Shown here in pieces: positions 45,603 to 53,808 of a DNA stretch of 64,000 nucleotides. The notes beneath the pieces were generated by a model, which saw only the letters and a program-made list of their open reading frames with translations, made no database searches and was not told where the DNA came from. The first letter of the stretch is position 1, and every line of letters starts with the position of its first letter. Source of the stretch: Halobacteriovoraceae bacterium (GTDB taxonomy: Bacteria > Bdellovibrionota > Bacteriovoracia > Bacteriovoracales > Bacteriovoracaceae). The position numbers and the translations under genes were made by a program. Location of the stretch: assembly GCA_020635135.1 (NCBI GenBank), contig JACKAJ010000015.1:620001-684000 (forward strand), in the 5' to 3' direction.

Positions 45603-46503
45603 TCAAAATCTCTCGAAAGATTCTATCCTCTACTTTGGCCATTTGGAAGAAGATCATAAACTTCGAAAAATGCTCGACAAAAAACTTGATCAATTCCTCG
45701 TCACTCAGAAGTTAAATAAATTTCCTGATTATTTTTGGGGAGCAGAAAAATATGGTCTCGAGAAAAGCCACCTCTTTAAAAAATTAAAAAGCGAAGAGCA
45801 AACTCAAGTTCTCAAGCAGCTTTCCCAAATGAACTTGGCCTTGTCCTGGTATATCGAAAGAGCCGCTTATACCCATGGTGCAAAAATGATTCTCGCAAGC
45901 ACCACTCAAGAAGAGAAAATGTTCTACTGCCAATTTGCCTTTGAGGAAGCCATTCACCAACGAGAATTTGAGAATATGATGGATTTTATCCCAGAAGAAG
46001 ATAGCCACTGGCACCCCATGGTCGATGTTCTCTCTGATAGTATTCAGTTTGGAGAGCGCGAGACATCTATCTTTATGGTTCAAGTTATCCTTGAAGGGTA
46101 TGGAATGTATTTCTATAAAGCCTTAATGGATAGTTGCCTTCATAGTGAATTGAAAAAAGTTTACAGAAGAATTTTAACAGATGAGGCTGATCACCACGGA
46201 TCAGGACTTATTTTATCTGAACAAAATATTCTTAGTGAGAAATCCAAGCAAGAAATTTTCAAGTATTCTCAAAAATTCCTCGAAGCGATTCAAATTTCAG
46301 GAGAACTCATTAAATCAATTGAGAGTGTTCATGGAAAACTTTCAAAAGAGGAGAAAGATCTTCTCATCGAAGAAATTGGATATAAGAGGAATCTCGAAAA
46401 GAGAATTAAAATTCTTAAAGACCTCTTGAAAAGAGTCGATCACTGGGGACTTTCCTCTATGCTAGAAGATGCTGGAAGTTTCGAAGTTAAGGAACTTTCA
46501 TGA
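45592..46503 (+). CDS. ferritin-like diiron oxygenase (AurF-type style)
   Basis: A 303-residue soluble helical protein with two EExxH/DExxH-type motifs: FAFEEAIHQREFE and LTDEADHHGSG. Additional glutamates in SWYIERAAYTHG and VILEGYGMYFYKAL complete a carboxylate-bridged diiron site. Similar proteins include AurF-type N-oxygenases and acyl-ACP desaturases. The substrate cannot be assigned. It overlaps its upstream neighbour by 11 and its downstream neighbour by four bases. Confidence 0.75.
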   Translation: MPSDQNLSKDSILYFGHLEEDHKLRKMLDKKLDQFLVTQKLNKFPDYFWGAEKYGLEKSHLFKKLKSEEQTQVLKQLSQMNLALSWYIERAAYTHGAKMILASTTQEEKMFYCQFAFEEAIHQREFENMMDFIPEEDSHWHPMVDVLSDSIQFGERETSIFMVQVILEGYGMYFYKALMDSCLHSELKKVYRRILTDEADHHGSGLILSEQNILSEKSKQEIFKYSQKFLEAIQISGELIKSIESVHGKLSKEEKDLLIEEIGYKRNLEKRIKILKDLLKRVDHWGLSSMLEDAGSFEVKELS

Positions 46504-47816
46504 AATTTTTGTTAATTATCTTTTTCTTATTCACCCAAGCCTATTCTCAAGAACTTCTTTTGAACAAACTTTCATTGTTAAGTGGTGAAGATATTACTCT
46601 TGGAAATAATATTGAACTCCTTATTAACAAAGAGATTCACGATACGAAATTCGAAATGCTCAAAAATAGTAAAATTTTTTTCTGGGCCTCAGTATTCATT
46701 GTCCGCTGTGATAAAGAGACGATGCCATTTTTTTATGAAATGAAAAAAAAACATATTGAAGGCGTTGATGTTAGGTTATTAGTCGATTGGGCCGGCAACT
46801 TTATTGACACCTCAAGATGTGTTCAAATTTTAAAGTCAATGGGATTAGACATTCGCGTAGTAAAAACATCGCGTAAAACTTTACTCTCAGAACTCACTCA
46901 CGACTTTGGAGAGCGGGGATCAGTTGCCTTTCATCCCAAATTTTGGATTAGTGATAACCGCGAAGCCATTGTCGACGGTGTCAACATAATGAATATTCAC
47001 ATTCGATCAACCGATTCTAATGGAATGTACAAAGACTTAGGAGTCCATATTAATGGTCCTACTGTCACAACCTTATCGAGGAAATTTATTCAATACTGGA
47101 AAAAATACACGAATACAAATCTAGCGATTTCACACTTTAAGAAAATTAATGAGGCTTATAAAGCACAATTAAAAAATTTAAAACGAGTGAAGGTTGTCTC
47201 TGAAAATCATAAAGGAATGTGCGTATTTCTCGACCAAAATCCCCTCGAAAATCAATTTCATGCCTCACAAGGCTTGATTGAGCAACTCAAAGCTGCTCGA
47301 AACTCCATTACCATGACTCCTCTCGAAGCTGAGTTCAATAATAAAGTAAAATATGATTCTTATTACAAACAATTTTACCAAACCTTCTATGATATAAATG
47401 ACGAAAAACAAATCTCCATTAATTTACTCCTTAACAATAAAGGCACCTGGAGTTTCTATGAAGAAAACCCAGAGCAAGATTATTACAATCATGGTCAAGG
47501 CTTTTGGGGTGAAATGATCACCAAAAAATACAAAAAATACCTCGCTGAAGAAGGCCTTGAAAAGATGAGTTCACATGTTGATTTTTTTAGAGATCACAAT
47601 CCCAATTTCCAAGCTCGTTATTCTCATCAATTCAATCACAGTAAAGTTCTCGTTACTGATAATAACTTTTTTTCAATTGGAAGCCACAATATGAATGATC
47701 GATCATTCATTTCAGATATTGAAGCCATGCTCTTTTGCTTTGAACCAAACGTTGCAGCTCAAATTTCCAATAAAGTGATTTTTGATATTTTTAATGGAGA
47801 AAAAATTGGAAATTAG
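46500..47816 (+). CDS. exported phospholipase D superfamily protein
   Basis: A 438-residue protein with a signal peptide (MKFLLIIFFLFTQAYS) and two HKD-type motifs: FHPKFWISDNREAIVDGVNI (HxKx4D) and NHSKVLVTDNNFFSIGSHNM (HxKx4D). The pair forms one PLD active site, as in cardiolipin synthases and PLD phosphatidyltransferases, but location here is periplasmic. It could attach the operon's product to, or release it from, a phospholipid headgroup (inference). Confidence 0.82.
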   Translation: MKFLLIIFFLFTQAYSQELLLNKLSLLSGEDITLGNNIELLINKEIHDTKFEMLKNSKIFFWASVFIVRCDKETMPFFYEMKKKHIEGVDVRLLVDWAGNFIDTSRCVQILKSMGLDIRVVKTSRKTLLSELTHDFGERGSVAFHPKFWISDNREAIVDGVNIMNIHIRSTDSNGMYKDLGVHINGPTVTTLSRKFIQYWKKYTNTNLAISHFKKINEAYKAQLKNLKRVKVVSENHKGMCVFLDQNPLENQFHASQGLIEQLKAARNSITMTPLEAEFNNKVKYDSYYKQFYQTFYDINDEKQISINLLLNNKGTWSFYEENPEQDYYNHGQGFWGEMITKKYKKYLAEEGLEKMSSHVDFFRDHNPNFQARYSHQFNHSKVLVTDNNFFSIGSHNMNDRSFISDIEAMLFCFEPNVAAQISNKVIFDIFNGEKIGN

Positions 47817-48723
47817 AGCAACATTCTCTATTAAAAATTATCTCGATAACAAAGTCGCAATGTTTAGGACTTCAACTAAACTCGGTATAGTGCGATTAAT
47901 GTTTCTTGTAACAGCATTTTTTTACAAATTGAGAAATAAAAGTTTAAACAATATCACGGCTACGAGAAATAATATTAACTGGCTTCTTGATCTCAATGAA
48001 GCTATCGACTATTGCCTCTATATTTCAGGCGAGTACGAACCTGATCTCATCCATCTTTACAAACACCTTATTGAAAATAAAGATTGGGTCGTTCTCGACA
48101 TTGGAGCTAATATCGGAGCACATTCACTCATCATGGCCAAGATGATGGGTCGCAATGCCAAAGTCTATGCTCTTGAGCCTACAAAATTTGCTTTCCAAAA
48201 GCTCACCCAAAATATTAGGCTCAATGAAGATCTCAAAGAAAAAGTTCTCCCGCGCAATATTCTCCTGACCAATGAATCTCAAGAGGTGGCCATTACTCAA
48301 ATAAGCTCAAGTTGGGATATTTCAAAAAAAATAAGTGATTCTGAGAGAAATCCATACGATGGTGGCTTTTATAAAAGTACTGAAAATGCGACCCGGATGA
48401 CACTCGATCAGTTTATCCAAAGCGAAAAAATTAAGGAACTCGATCTCATCAAACTAGACGTCGATGGAAACGAAGTTGATATCCTGAGAGGATCCCGTTC
48501 ACTCTTTAAAACTCATAGGCCCATACTTTTAGTCGAGCTATCTCCCATTCACTTTGATCATCATCCTTATCAATTCAGTGATCTCGTGGAAGAACTTTCC
48601 CTTTTAGACTATGATTTTTTTAGTGTTGAAGGAAAAAAAATAGAACTGAATTCAGAGCAAATTGAAAAATGGATCCCTCACGGTACCCTTGTGAATATTA
48701 TTGGATATCCTAAAAATCTTTAA
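47794..48723 (+). CDS. FkbM family SAM-dependent methyltransferase
   Basis: A 309-residue methyltransferase. Motif I is WVVLDIGANIGAHSLIMAK, followed by VYALEPTKFAF, LDLIKLDVDGNEVDILRG and PILLVELSP, the FkbM pattern. FkbM enzymes O-methylate sugars, polyketides and lipids. ATG 47794 is used; it overlaps the PLD gene by 23 bases and lacks a strong ribosome site, which suggests coupling. A TTG at 47782 is the alternative. It is the last gene of the operon and overlaps dtd tail-to-tail by four bases. Confidence 0.88.
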   Translation: MEKKLEIRATFSIKNYLDNKVAMFRTSTKLGIVRLMFLVTAFFYKLRNKSLNNITATRNNINWLLDLNEAIDYCLYISGEYEPDLIHLYKHLIENKDWVVLDIGANIGAHSLIMAKMMGRNAKVYALEPTKFAFQKLTQNIRLNEDLKEKVLPRNILLTNESQEVAITQISSSWDISKKISDSERNPYDGGFYKSTENATRMTLDQFIQSEKIKELDLIKLDVDGNEVDILRGSRSLFKTHRPILLVELSPIHFDHHPYQFSDLVEELSLLDYDFFSVEGKKIELNSEQIEKWIPHGTLVNIIGYPKNL

Positions 48724-49154
48724 AAATTTAGGTGAAAGGTCACTGGTCCATCGTTGACAATACTCACTGCCATATCAGCTCCAAAAACCCCGCGTTTCAC
48801 TGGCAACGATTCTTCGAGCAAACGATTAAAGACTTCAAATTGTAAATTTGCCTCTCTCGCAGGCATAGATTTTTCAAAGCTTGGTCGGTGCCCTTTTCGG
48901 CCATCCCAGCATAAAGTAAATTGACTAATATTGAGAATCTCGCCTTCAACTTGTTGAATGTTTTGATTCATCTTTCCATCTTGATCTTCAAAGATTCTTA
49001 AATTAAGAATTTTGTGGGCTGCTTGTTGAATAGTTTCTTTTGTATCCCCTTTCTCTAAGCAAGTGAGAAGGACAAGTCCATGCTTTATAGAAGAGACTTC
49101 ATTATTTTCCACTACGCATTTGGCTTCACTAACTCTTTGAACGACAATTTTCAC
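48720..49154 (-). CDS. dtd: D-aminoacyl-tRNA deacylase
   Basis: A 144-residue Dtd enzyme that removes D-amino acids mischarged onto tRNA. It has the N-terminal VVQRVSEAKC, the catalytic-site motif ISQFTLCWDGRKGHRPSF and the C-terminal NDGPVTF (a variant of the usual NxGPVT). Start is GTG sharing one base with the stop of the ChaN-domain gene. Full length for the family. Confidence 0.95.
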   Translation of the reverse strand: MKIVVQRVSEAKCVVENNEVSSIKHGLVLLTCLEKGDTKETIQQAAHKILNLRIFEDQDGKMNQNIQQVEGEILNISQFTLCWDGRKGHRPSFEKSMPAREANLQFEVFNRLLEESLPVKRGVFGADMAVSIVNDGPVTFHLNF

Positions 49155-50788
49155 TAAAAATACCTTTTTCTTCTCATCTTGAATAAATTCGATGGAATAA
49201 TATTCTCTTTGATAAACTTCGTAAATGCTTTTTTATCTATCTGGCAGGAGAGATATTCATCTTTAAATTTTTTCTCATCAAAGATCTTATCTTGAACATT
49301 GAGTTTTTCATACAATGCTTCGCCAAATAACTCCCCTACAATCTCACTCAAATCAAAAATAGTTTTCATTCTCTGTTTCTCTAGCACTTTAGGATACTGA
49401 GAAAAGTTATTTAAAATTTTCAGAGCTTGTTCCCATCTTTTCTTCCGAGTACGATCTTTTTCTGTTTTGGCGAGCCTTTTAATATCGAGATAAAGGTCAC
49501 ATTTAAGGAAGGGATTAATAATTTTAGAGAAAAAATAAGAGAACATAAAATTCAAAGTATAAAAATTGAAAAATTCTTCTCGGCTTGCTTTTTCAACAAT
49601 TTTTGCAAGCTTGTCGACTCCGTAGAGTTCTCTAAAATACTGTTGATAAAAAAATTGACCTGCCAATTTTGCTAAACGATTCGCCGAATAATTTGCACAG
49701 TATATCTTATTCGTATCAAGAATTCGAAAGGAACGATGCTCTCCGAGGAGTTTTTCGTAAAGTCCTCGCAGTCTTTTTTCTTTTATATCCTCAATCGAAT
49801 CATCGATAAATTCAATATTCGAGTGATCATACAGATTAAAGTTAAAATCCATTTCTTCTTTAATGTTTAAATAATTTTTTAACAATCCAAGGATGAGTCG
49901 AAAATTTTCATCGGTATCCTCTGAAAAAGTTTTCAAACCTTTATCGACAATGTATTCATGAATATCAAAATCCGGGTCACCTATAAGGTTTTCGTACCAA
50001 TAACACATACTTTCATATTTCATCCATGGAGGAGAAGAAAGAAGGCAAAACTCATTGCCAGAAAACTGAATAACTCGATACGAGCGAATATCTTTTCCAG
50101 CATCAATAATCTTCCAATAAGGTTCATCTAGATTTTGATGAATAATAGTCTGGCGTATTTTTAAATCTTCGAGGTACAGTTTTACTTCTTTAGGGAGTTT
50201 ATTGGGAAGTATGTGGAGTTCTCCAATCAAGACAAGAACTGGGACCTGAGGATTTTTTTGGACAAAATCCCCAATCACTTTAGAAGCGGTCATATCTCTT
50301 TTTTCGAGGCTACCTCCAGAATTTATTCCAAAAGCTTCAATATTATATTTCTTGAGGCAATCAAATATAATTTTGTAATGATTCCAAGGGAAGCGCCAGG
50401 ATTCATGATAATCAATTGACTCCAAGAACTCTAGTTCCGTAATGTGATTCTGTAGAAAAGCATCGAGAAACTCTTGGTCCTTTTGCATAACAAGCTCTAA
50501 GGCCATGGCAAACTTTGATTTATTTTGAAGAAAGTTTTTAATAATTCTCACTAAGTTTTTAGAACTTTGATCAAAAGTATGAAAATCTCCAAGGTAAATC
50601 ACATGGGAATTGTGAATAGAATCAATCAAGGTCTCCATGCTTGATTTCGAAAAATTTCTTTTCGCATAGTACTCTTGATCTTGAGAATAGTGGAGAAGGT
50701 CTTGGCTAACCTCTATATCATAGCTGAGGGCCCTCGATTTCATCGAAGTATAGATTTGCTTTTGAGTGTTATAAACTCTGTTTCTCAT
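49154..50788 (-). CDS. ChaN/Tiki-superfamily domain protein
   Basis: A 544-residue cytosolic protein without signal peptide. Residues about 50-225 match the ChaN-type heme-binding/Tiki fold: HVIYLGDFHTFDQS (the conserved GDxH), MALELVMQKDQEFLDAFLQN, YHESWRFPWNHYK and LIGELHILPNKLP (GxxH). The C-terminal 320 residues are helical and unrecognised. Typical ChaN is a short lipoprotein, so this long cytoplasmic form is unusual. It is coupled to the upstream methyltransferase-like gene by an ATGA overlap and to dtd downstream. Confidence 0.7.
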   Translation of the reverse strand: MRNRVYNTQKQIYTSMKSRALSYDIEVSQDLLHYSQDQEYYAKRNFSKSSMETLIDSIHNSHVIYLGDFHTFDQSSKNLVRIIKNFLQNKSKFAMALELVMQKDQEFLDAFLQNHITELEFLESIDYHESWRFPWNHYKIIFDCLKKYNIEAFGINSGGSLEKRDMTASKVIGDFVQKNPQVPVLVLIGELHILPNKLPKEVKLYLEDLKIRQTIIHQNLDEPYWKIIDAGKDIRSYRVIQFSGNEFCLLSSPPWMKYESMCYWYENLIGDPDFDIHEYIVDKGLKTFSEDTDENFRLILGLLKNYLNIKEEMDFNFNLYDHSNIEFIDDSIEDIKEKRLRGLYEKLLGEHRSFRILDTNKIYCANYSANRLAKLAGQFFYQQYFRELYGVDKLAKIVEKASREEFFNFYTLNFMFSYFFSKIINPFLKCDLYLDIKRLAKTEKDRTRKKRWEQALKILNNFSQYPKVLEKQRMKTIFDLSEIVGELFGEALYEKLNVQDKIFDEKKFKDEYLSCQIDKKAFTKFIKENIIPSNLFKMRRKRYF

Positions 50789-53694
50789 TTATTTTTTAAA
50801 GACGAATCAGAAACTAATTGATGAAATGTCTCTTCAAGTAGTCGATCAACATTTTGATACAGTTCTTTGAGAATTGTTGATCGATTGATAAATTGAGATA
50901 TGACATGTCTCACATCGGACTCTTTCGGAATTCTTAGATTTTTCAAAATTTGAATAACAGGAACGTTAATCATTTTAGAAAAAATAAAATTCAAAAAAGT
51001 TCCTAGATAATGTGAACAATGCACAGATAGAATTTTTAGATCTTCTGACCAAATCTCAATAATCATTTGCTCGTCATCCACTACATTAATGATCTTTTTA
51101 GTGAATGGTTTTGGCAATACTTTTGTATTTTCTCCATGGTATTCAATGAATAGATCTTCATTGTTAGGATAAAAAGCAATGGTCGGGCACTCAAGTATTT
51201 TTTCTTTGAGTTCACCATGGTTAAAATCAAGATTTTTTATGTGTGTTTTGGTCCAGCTTAATTTTTTTGAACAATTATATAGACCAATTTTAAAATTCGT
51301 AAGATAAGAAATCACCTCCAACGAATAAGAGAGAGAAAGTGATTTTAATAACCCAAGCCCATCTTCAAGCTGTCTGGCCAAACTTTCAAAGTCACTTTTA
51401 AGAATTTCTTTTTCATCCCATAACAGGTATTCAAAGCAATGTTTCAAATGTTTAGGAATTTCTCTTCGAAAAGCAAAAGATTTAGGAACAAGAATTCCTG
51501 AAATTCTTGATTTTGCTTGGTGATAACTTCCAGAAAATGTCATCTGAATCATTTGCTTTCCAAGTTTTGAATACAAATACTCTCTAAATATATTGATATT
51601 CAAATCTTTAAACTTGGGTTCGAGGATATAGTAATAACAACTCGTAATACCGTATTGGTACGATTTTGATTTCAGCAAATCAAAGGTCGTTATCTCAATT
51701 TTCACATCGCTGACATTATTAAAATTGAGGATAAGAATGAGCTTCCCATTAAAATCTTCATAATCGAGACTGCTTTGAGAATAGTGCTGAAACTTTAATT
51801 GATCTTGTGATTTATTTTTACCATGCAAAACTTCTTCAATATTTAAAGAATTCAATTCAAAGAAATAGCCAAAAGGCAGGCAGTTTTTCATCATTTTTTT
51901 AAAAAAATGAGGATGCGTAATATGGCTTGAATCATCTGAAGTTGATTGGATCAACTCTCCATTGATAATGGCATTCTGAAAGAATTCCATTTGAAAGCCT
52001 TTATAAAAATCTTCTCGATAAAATGCCGGTGCATTATCGAGGTGTTTTTCAAAAAAACCATTGAGTTGATTTGTGATGCTCGCAAAATCATTATAAGAAT
52101 CAAGCTGGGCAATAACTCGAAAATTAAAACATGAATAGCGCTCGAGTTCTTTATTTTTTGCAGTATAGCGTTCACAGCTTGATTTTTTCGATAGCAAATA
52201 AATATAGGGAGGAAACTCTCCTTTCAAAGAAACATCCTGAAGTTGGATAACTGTTTCAAGATTAAAGTTTTTCAAAAGAGATTTTGTCTTTTCTTTTTGA
52301 CTATGAATAAAAAGATTTTGATTTGTTAAAACAACGATGTATCCATCTTCTTTTAAATTTTTAGCCTGTTCCTGAATTTTTTGAAGCAGATAAAAATGGG
52401 TGTTTCTTTTTTTATTCACAACTTGAGAAACCACAATTCTATCATAGCTTGATTCTTGCTGTGAAATTTCTTCTAAGAGAAGTTGTCCTTGGGCACTTGA
52501 TGGCTCCGATCGACTTTGCTTGAATTCTTTAGCACAAAAACTAATGAACTCAACAGCAGAACTGCTATAAAAGGAAGAAATTCCCACTAAAAAAGTATAA
52601 AGCTCGACCTCATTAATAAGCTTCAAGAACAATTTGATTGAATCATTGGAAACTTCAAATTCCGGGCAAATGAGATCTGACCATTTAAAGTAATTGTTAT
52701 TATACTGGGCAAGCCAATGAGAAGAAGTTAAATCGACAACATGATCGCCAACAAACTTGGTCGTGATTGTTCGGATCTGATTCTTATCGAAACTCTCTAC
52801 CCCATGTTTGTTTTTCTCGAGCCACTCAAAAAAATTAAGGATGAGACAGTTAATAAAGAGTCCCGTATTTTTATGAGCGAGAGAGTGTGAACTGGACTTA
52901 AATTCGCTAAATTTTTGCGATAAGACTGTCGTAATATCAACGTACGTTAATTCATCGCAAACTTCATAATAATCATAAATTCTATCTTTAAGGTGAGCAC
53001 TAGGAATATACCATGTATAATGATTCGATTGGACAATTGCTGATTCAAATTCACTTGAACTACTCTTTTTAAAATAGCGTAAAAATAAACTATTAGGCGA
53101 AAGAAGGTCTTGAGCTTCGAGTTCCTTGCCCAATGAATTACACAGGGCCTTAAAAAAGCGAATTTTCAAAAGATAAATAACCGCGATCTTAAAGCAAATG
53201 TCATCGATAAAAAGATCGAGTTCTTCACGATAGAGACTTTCAGAATCAAAGAGTTCTTTCCAAAACTCTTGATAGCTATCTACTTTTATATTGAGATTTT
53301 TAGATTCAGCAAAAGCAACAAATTCGTCATAAAAACTAATTTGTCTTTTCTTTGGAAAATGAATATTGCGCTGAAAATTTTTTAAAATATCCTTCTTGAG
53401 AATGCTGGTCGATTGAAAAAAAACATAACCAGCTTTTGAAGTCAGGTTTTCTGCAAGCCACTCTAAATCTAAGTACTGAGAAGGCTGAAAATCCAATTGA
53501 GCTGCAACTTCATAGCGACGAGGCATAAAGCTTGGAAGCTTTCGAGAAGGGCTTTCTGGCCGGTGAGAGACGTTCATTCCCCCTTCAAGCGCTGCAACCT
53601 CAGGAGTATCGGAACTCCTAACAGGGTTGTGCGTTCTTAGCCAATTTTGCGCTGTAAAATTCCTTTTTTTCAACCAAACCCCTCCAACAGGCAT
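50785..53694 (-). CDS. degenerate N6-adenine methyltransferase-like protein (HsdM-style)
   Basis: A 969-residue protein of low overall similarity to anything I know. Residues about 420-520 resemble the core of N6-methyltransferases of restriction systems (YDRIVVSQVV, then a helix, LKEDGYIVVLTNQNL, LLKNFNLETVIQL, YIYLLSKK). The catalytic NPPF/Y is replaced by SQVV and no SAM-binding FxGxG is visible, so it is probably not an active methylase. About residues 700-770 resemble a target-recognition end (KQMIQMTFSGSYHQAKSRISGILVPKS). No specificity or restriction gene is adjacent. The start could be the Met at codon 40. Confidence 0.45.
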   Translation of the reverse strand: MPVGGVWLKKRNFTAQNWLRTHNPVRSSDTPEVAALEGGMNVSHRPESPSRKLPSFMPRRYEVAAQLDFQPSQYLDLEWLAENLTSKAGYVFFQSTSILKKDILKNFQRNIHFPKKRQISFYDEFVAFAESKNLNIKVDSYQEFWKELFDSESLYREELDLFIDDICFKIAVIYLLKIRFFKALCNSLGKELEAQDLLSPNSLFLRYFKKSSSSEFESAIVQSNHYTWYIPSAHLKDRIYDYYEVCDELTYVDITTVLSQKFSEFKSSSHSLAHKNTGLFINCLILNFFEWLEKNKHGVESFDKNQIRTITTKFVGDHVVDLTSSHWLAQYNNNYFKWSDLICPEFEVSNDSIKLFLKLINEVELYTFLVGISSFYSSSAVEFISFCAKEFKQSRSEPSSAQGQLLLEEISQQESSYDRIVVSQVVNKKRNTHFYLLQKIQEQAKNLKEDGYIVVLTNQNLFIHSQKEKTKSLLKNFNLETVIQLQDVSLKGEFPPYIYLLSKKSSCERYTAKNKELERYSCFNFRVIAQLDSYNDFASITNQLNGFFEKHLDNAPAFYREDFYKGFQMEFFQNAIINGELIQSTSDDSSHITHPHFFKKMMKNCLPFGYFFELNSLNIEEVLHGKNKSQDQLKFQHYSQSSLDYEDFNGKLILILNFNNVSDVKIEITTFDLLKSKSYQYGITSCYYYILEPKFKDLNINIFREYLYSKLGKQMIQMTFSGSYHQAKSRISGILVPKSFAFRREIPKHLKHCFEYLLWDEKEILKSDFESLARQLEDGLGLLKSLSLSYSLEVISYLTNFKIGLYNCSKKLSWTKTHIKNLDFNHGELKEKILECPTIAFYPNNEDLFIEYHGENTKVLPKPFTKKIINVVDDEQMIIEIWSEDLKILSVHCSHYLGTFLNFIFSKMINVPVIQILKNLRIPKESDVRHVISQFINRSTILKELYQNVDRLLEETFHQLVSDSSLKNK

Positions 53695-53808
53695 AAAAAA
53701 TAGTTGATTATGAAGCGGTAGATTAAATTAGTATAGGATTAGCCGAAAATTGTCACTAGATATGAGATTAAGTAAGAAAATTAATTGCCATGCATTAGCA
53801 CAATAATG

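Noticed and set aside
50785..53694. Type I restriction-modification system
   Set aside because: No intact NPPY, no HsdR or HsdS gene nearby; only a degenerate methyltransferase resemblance can be claimed.
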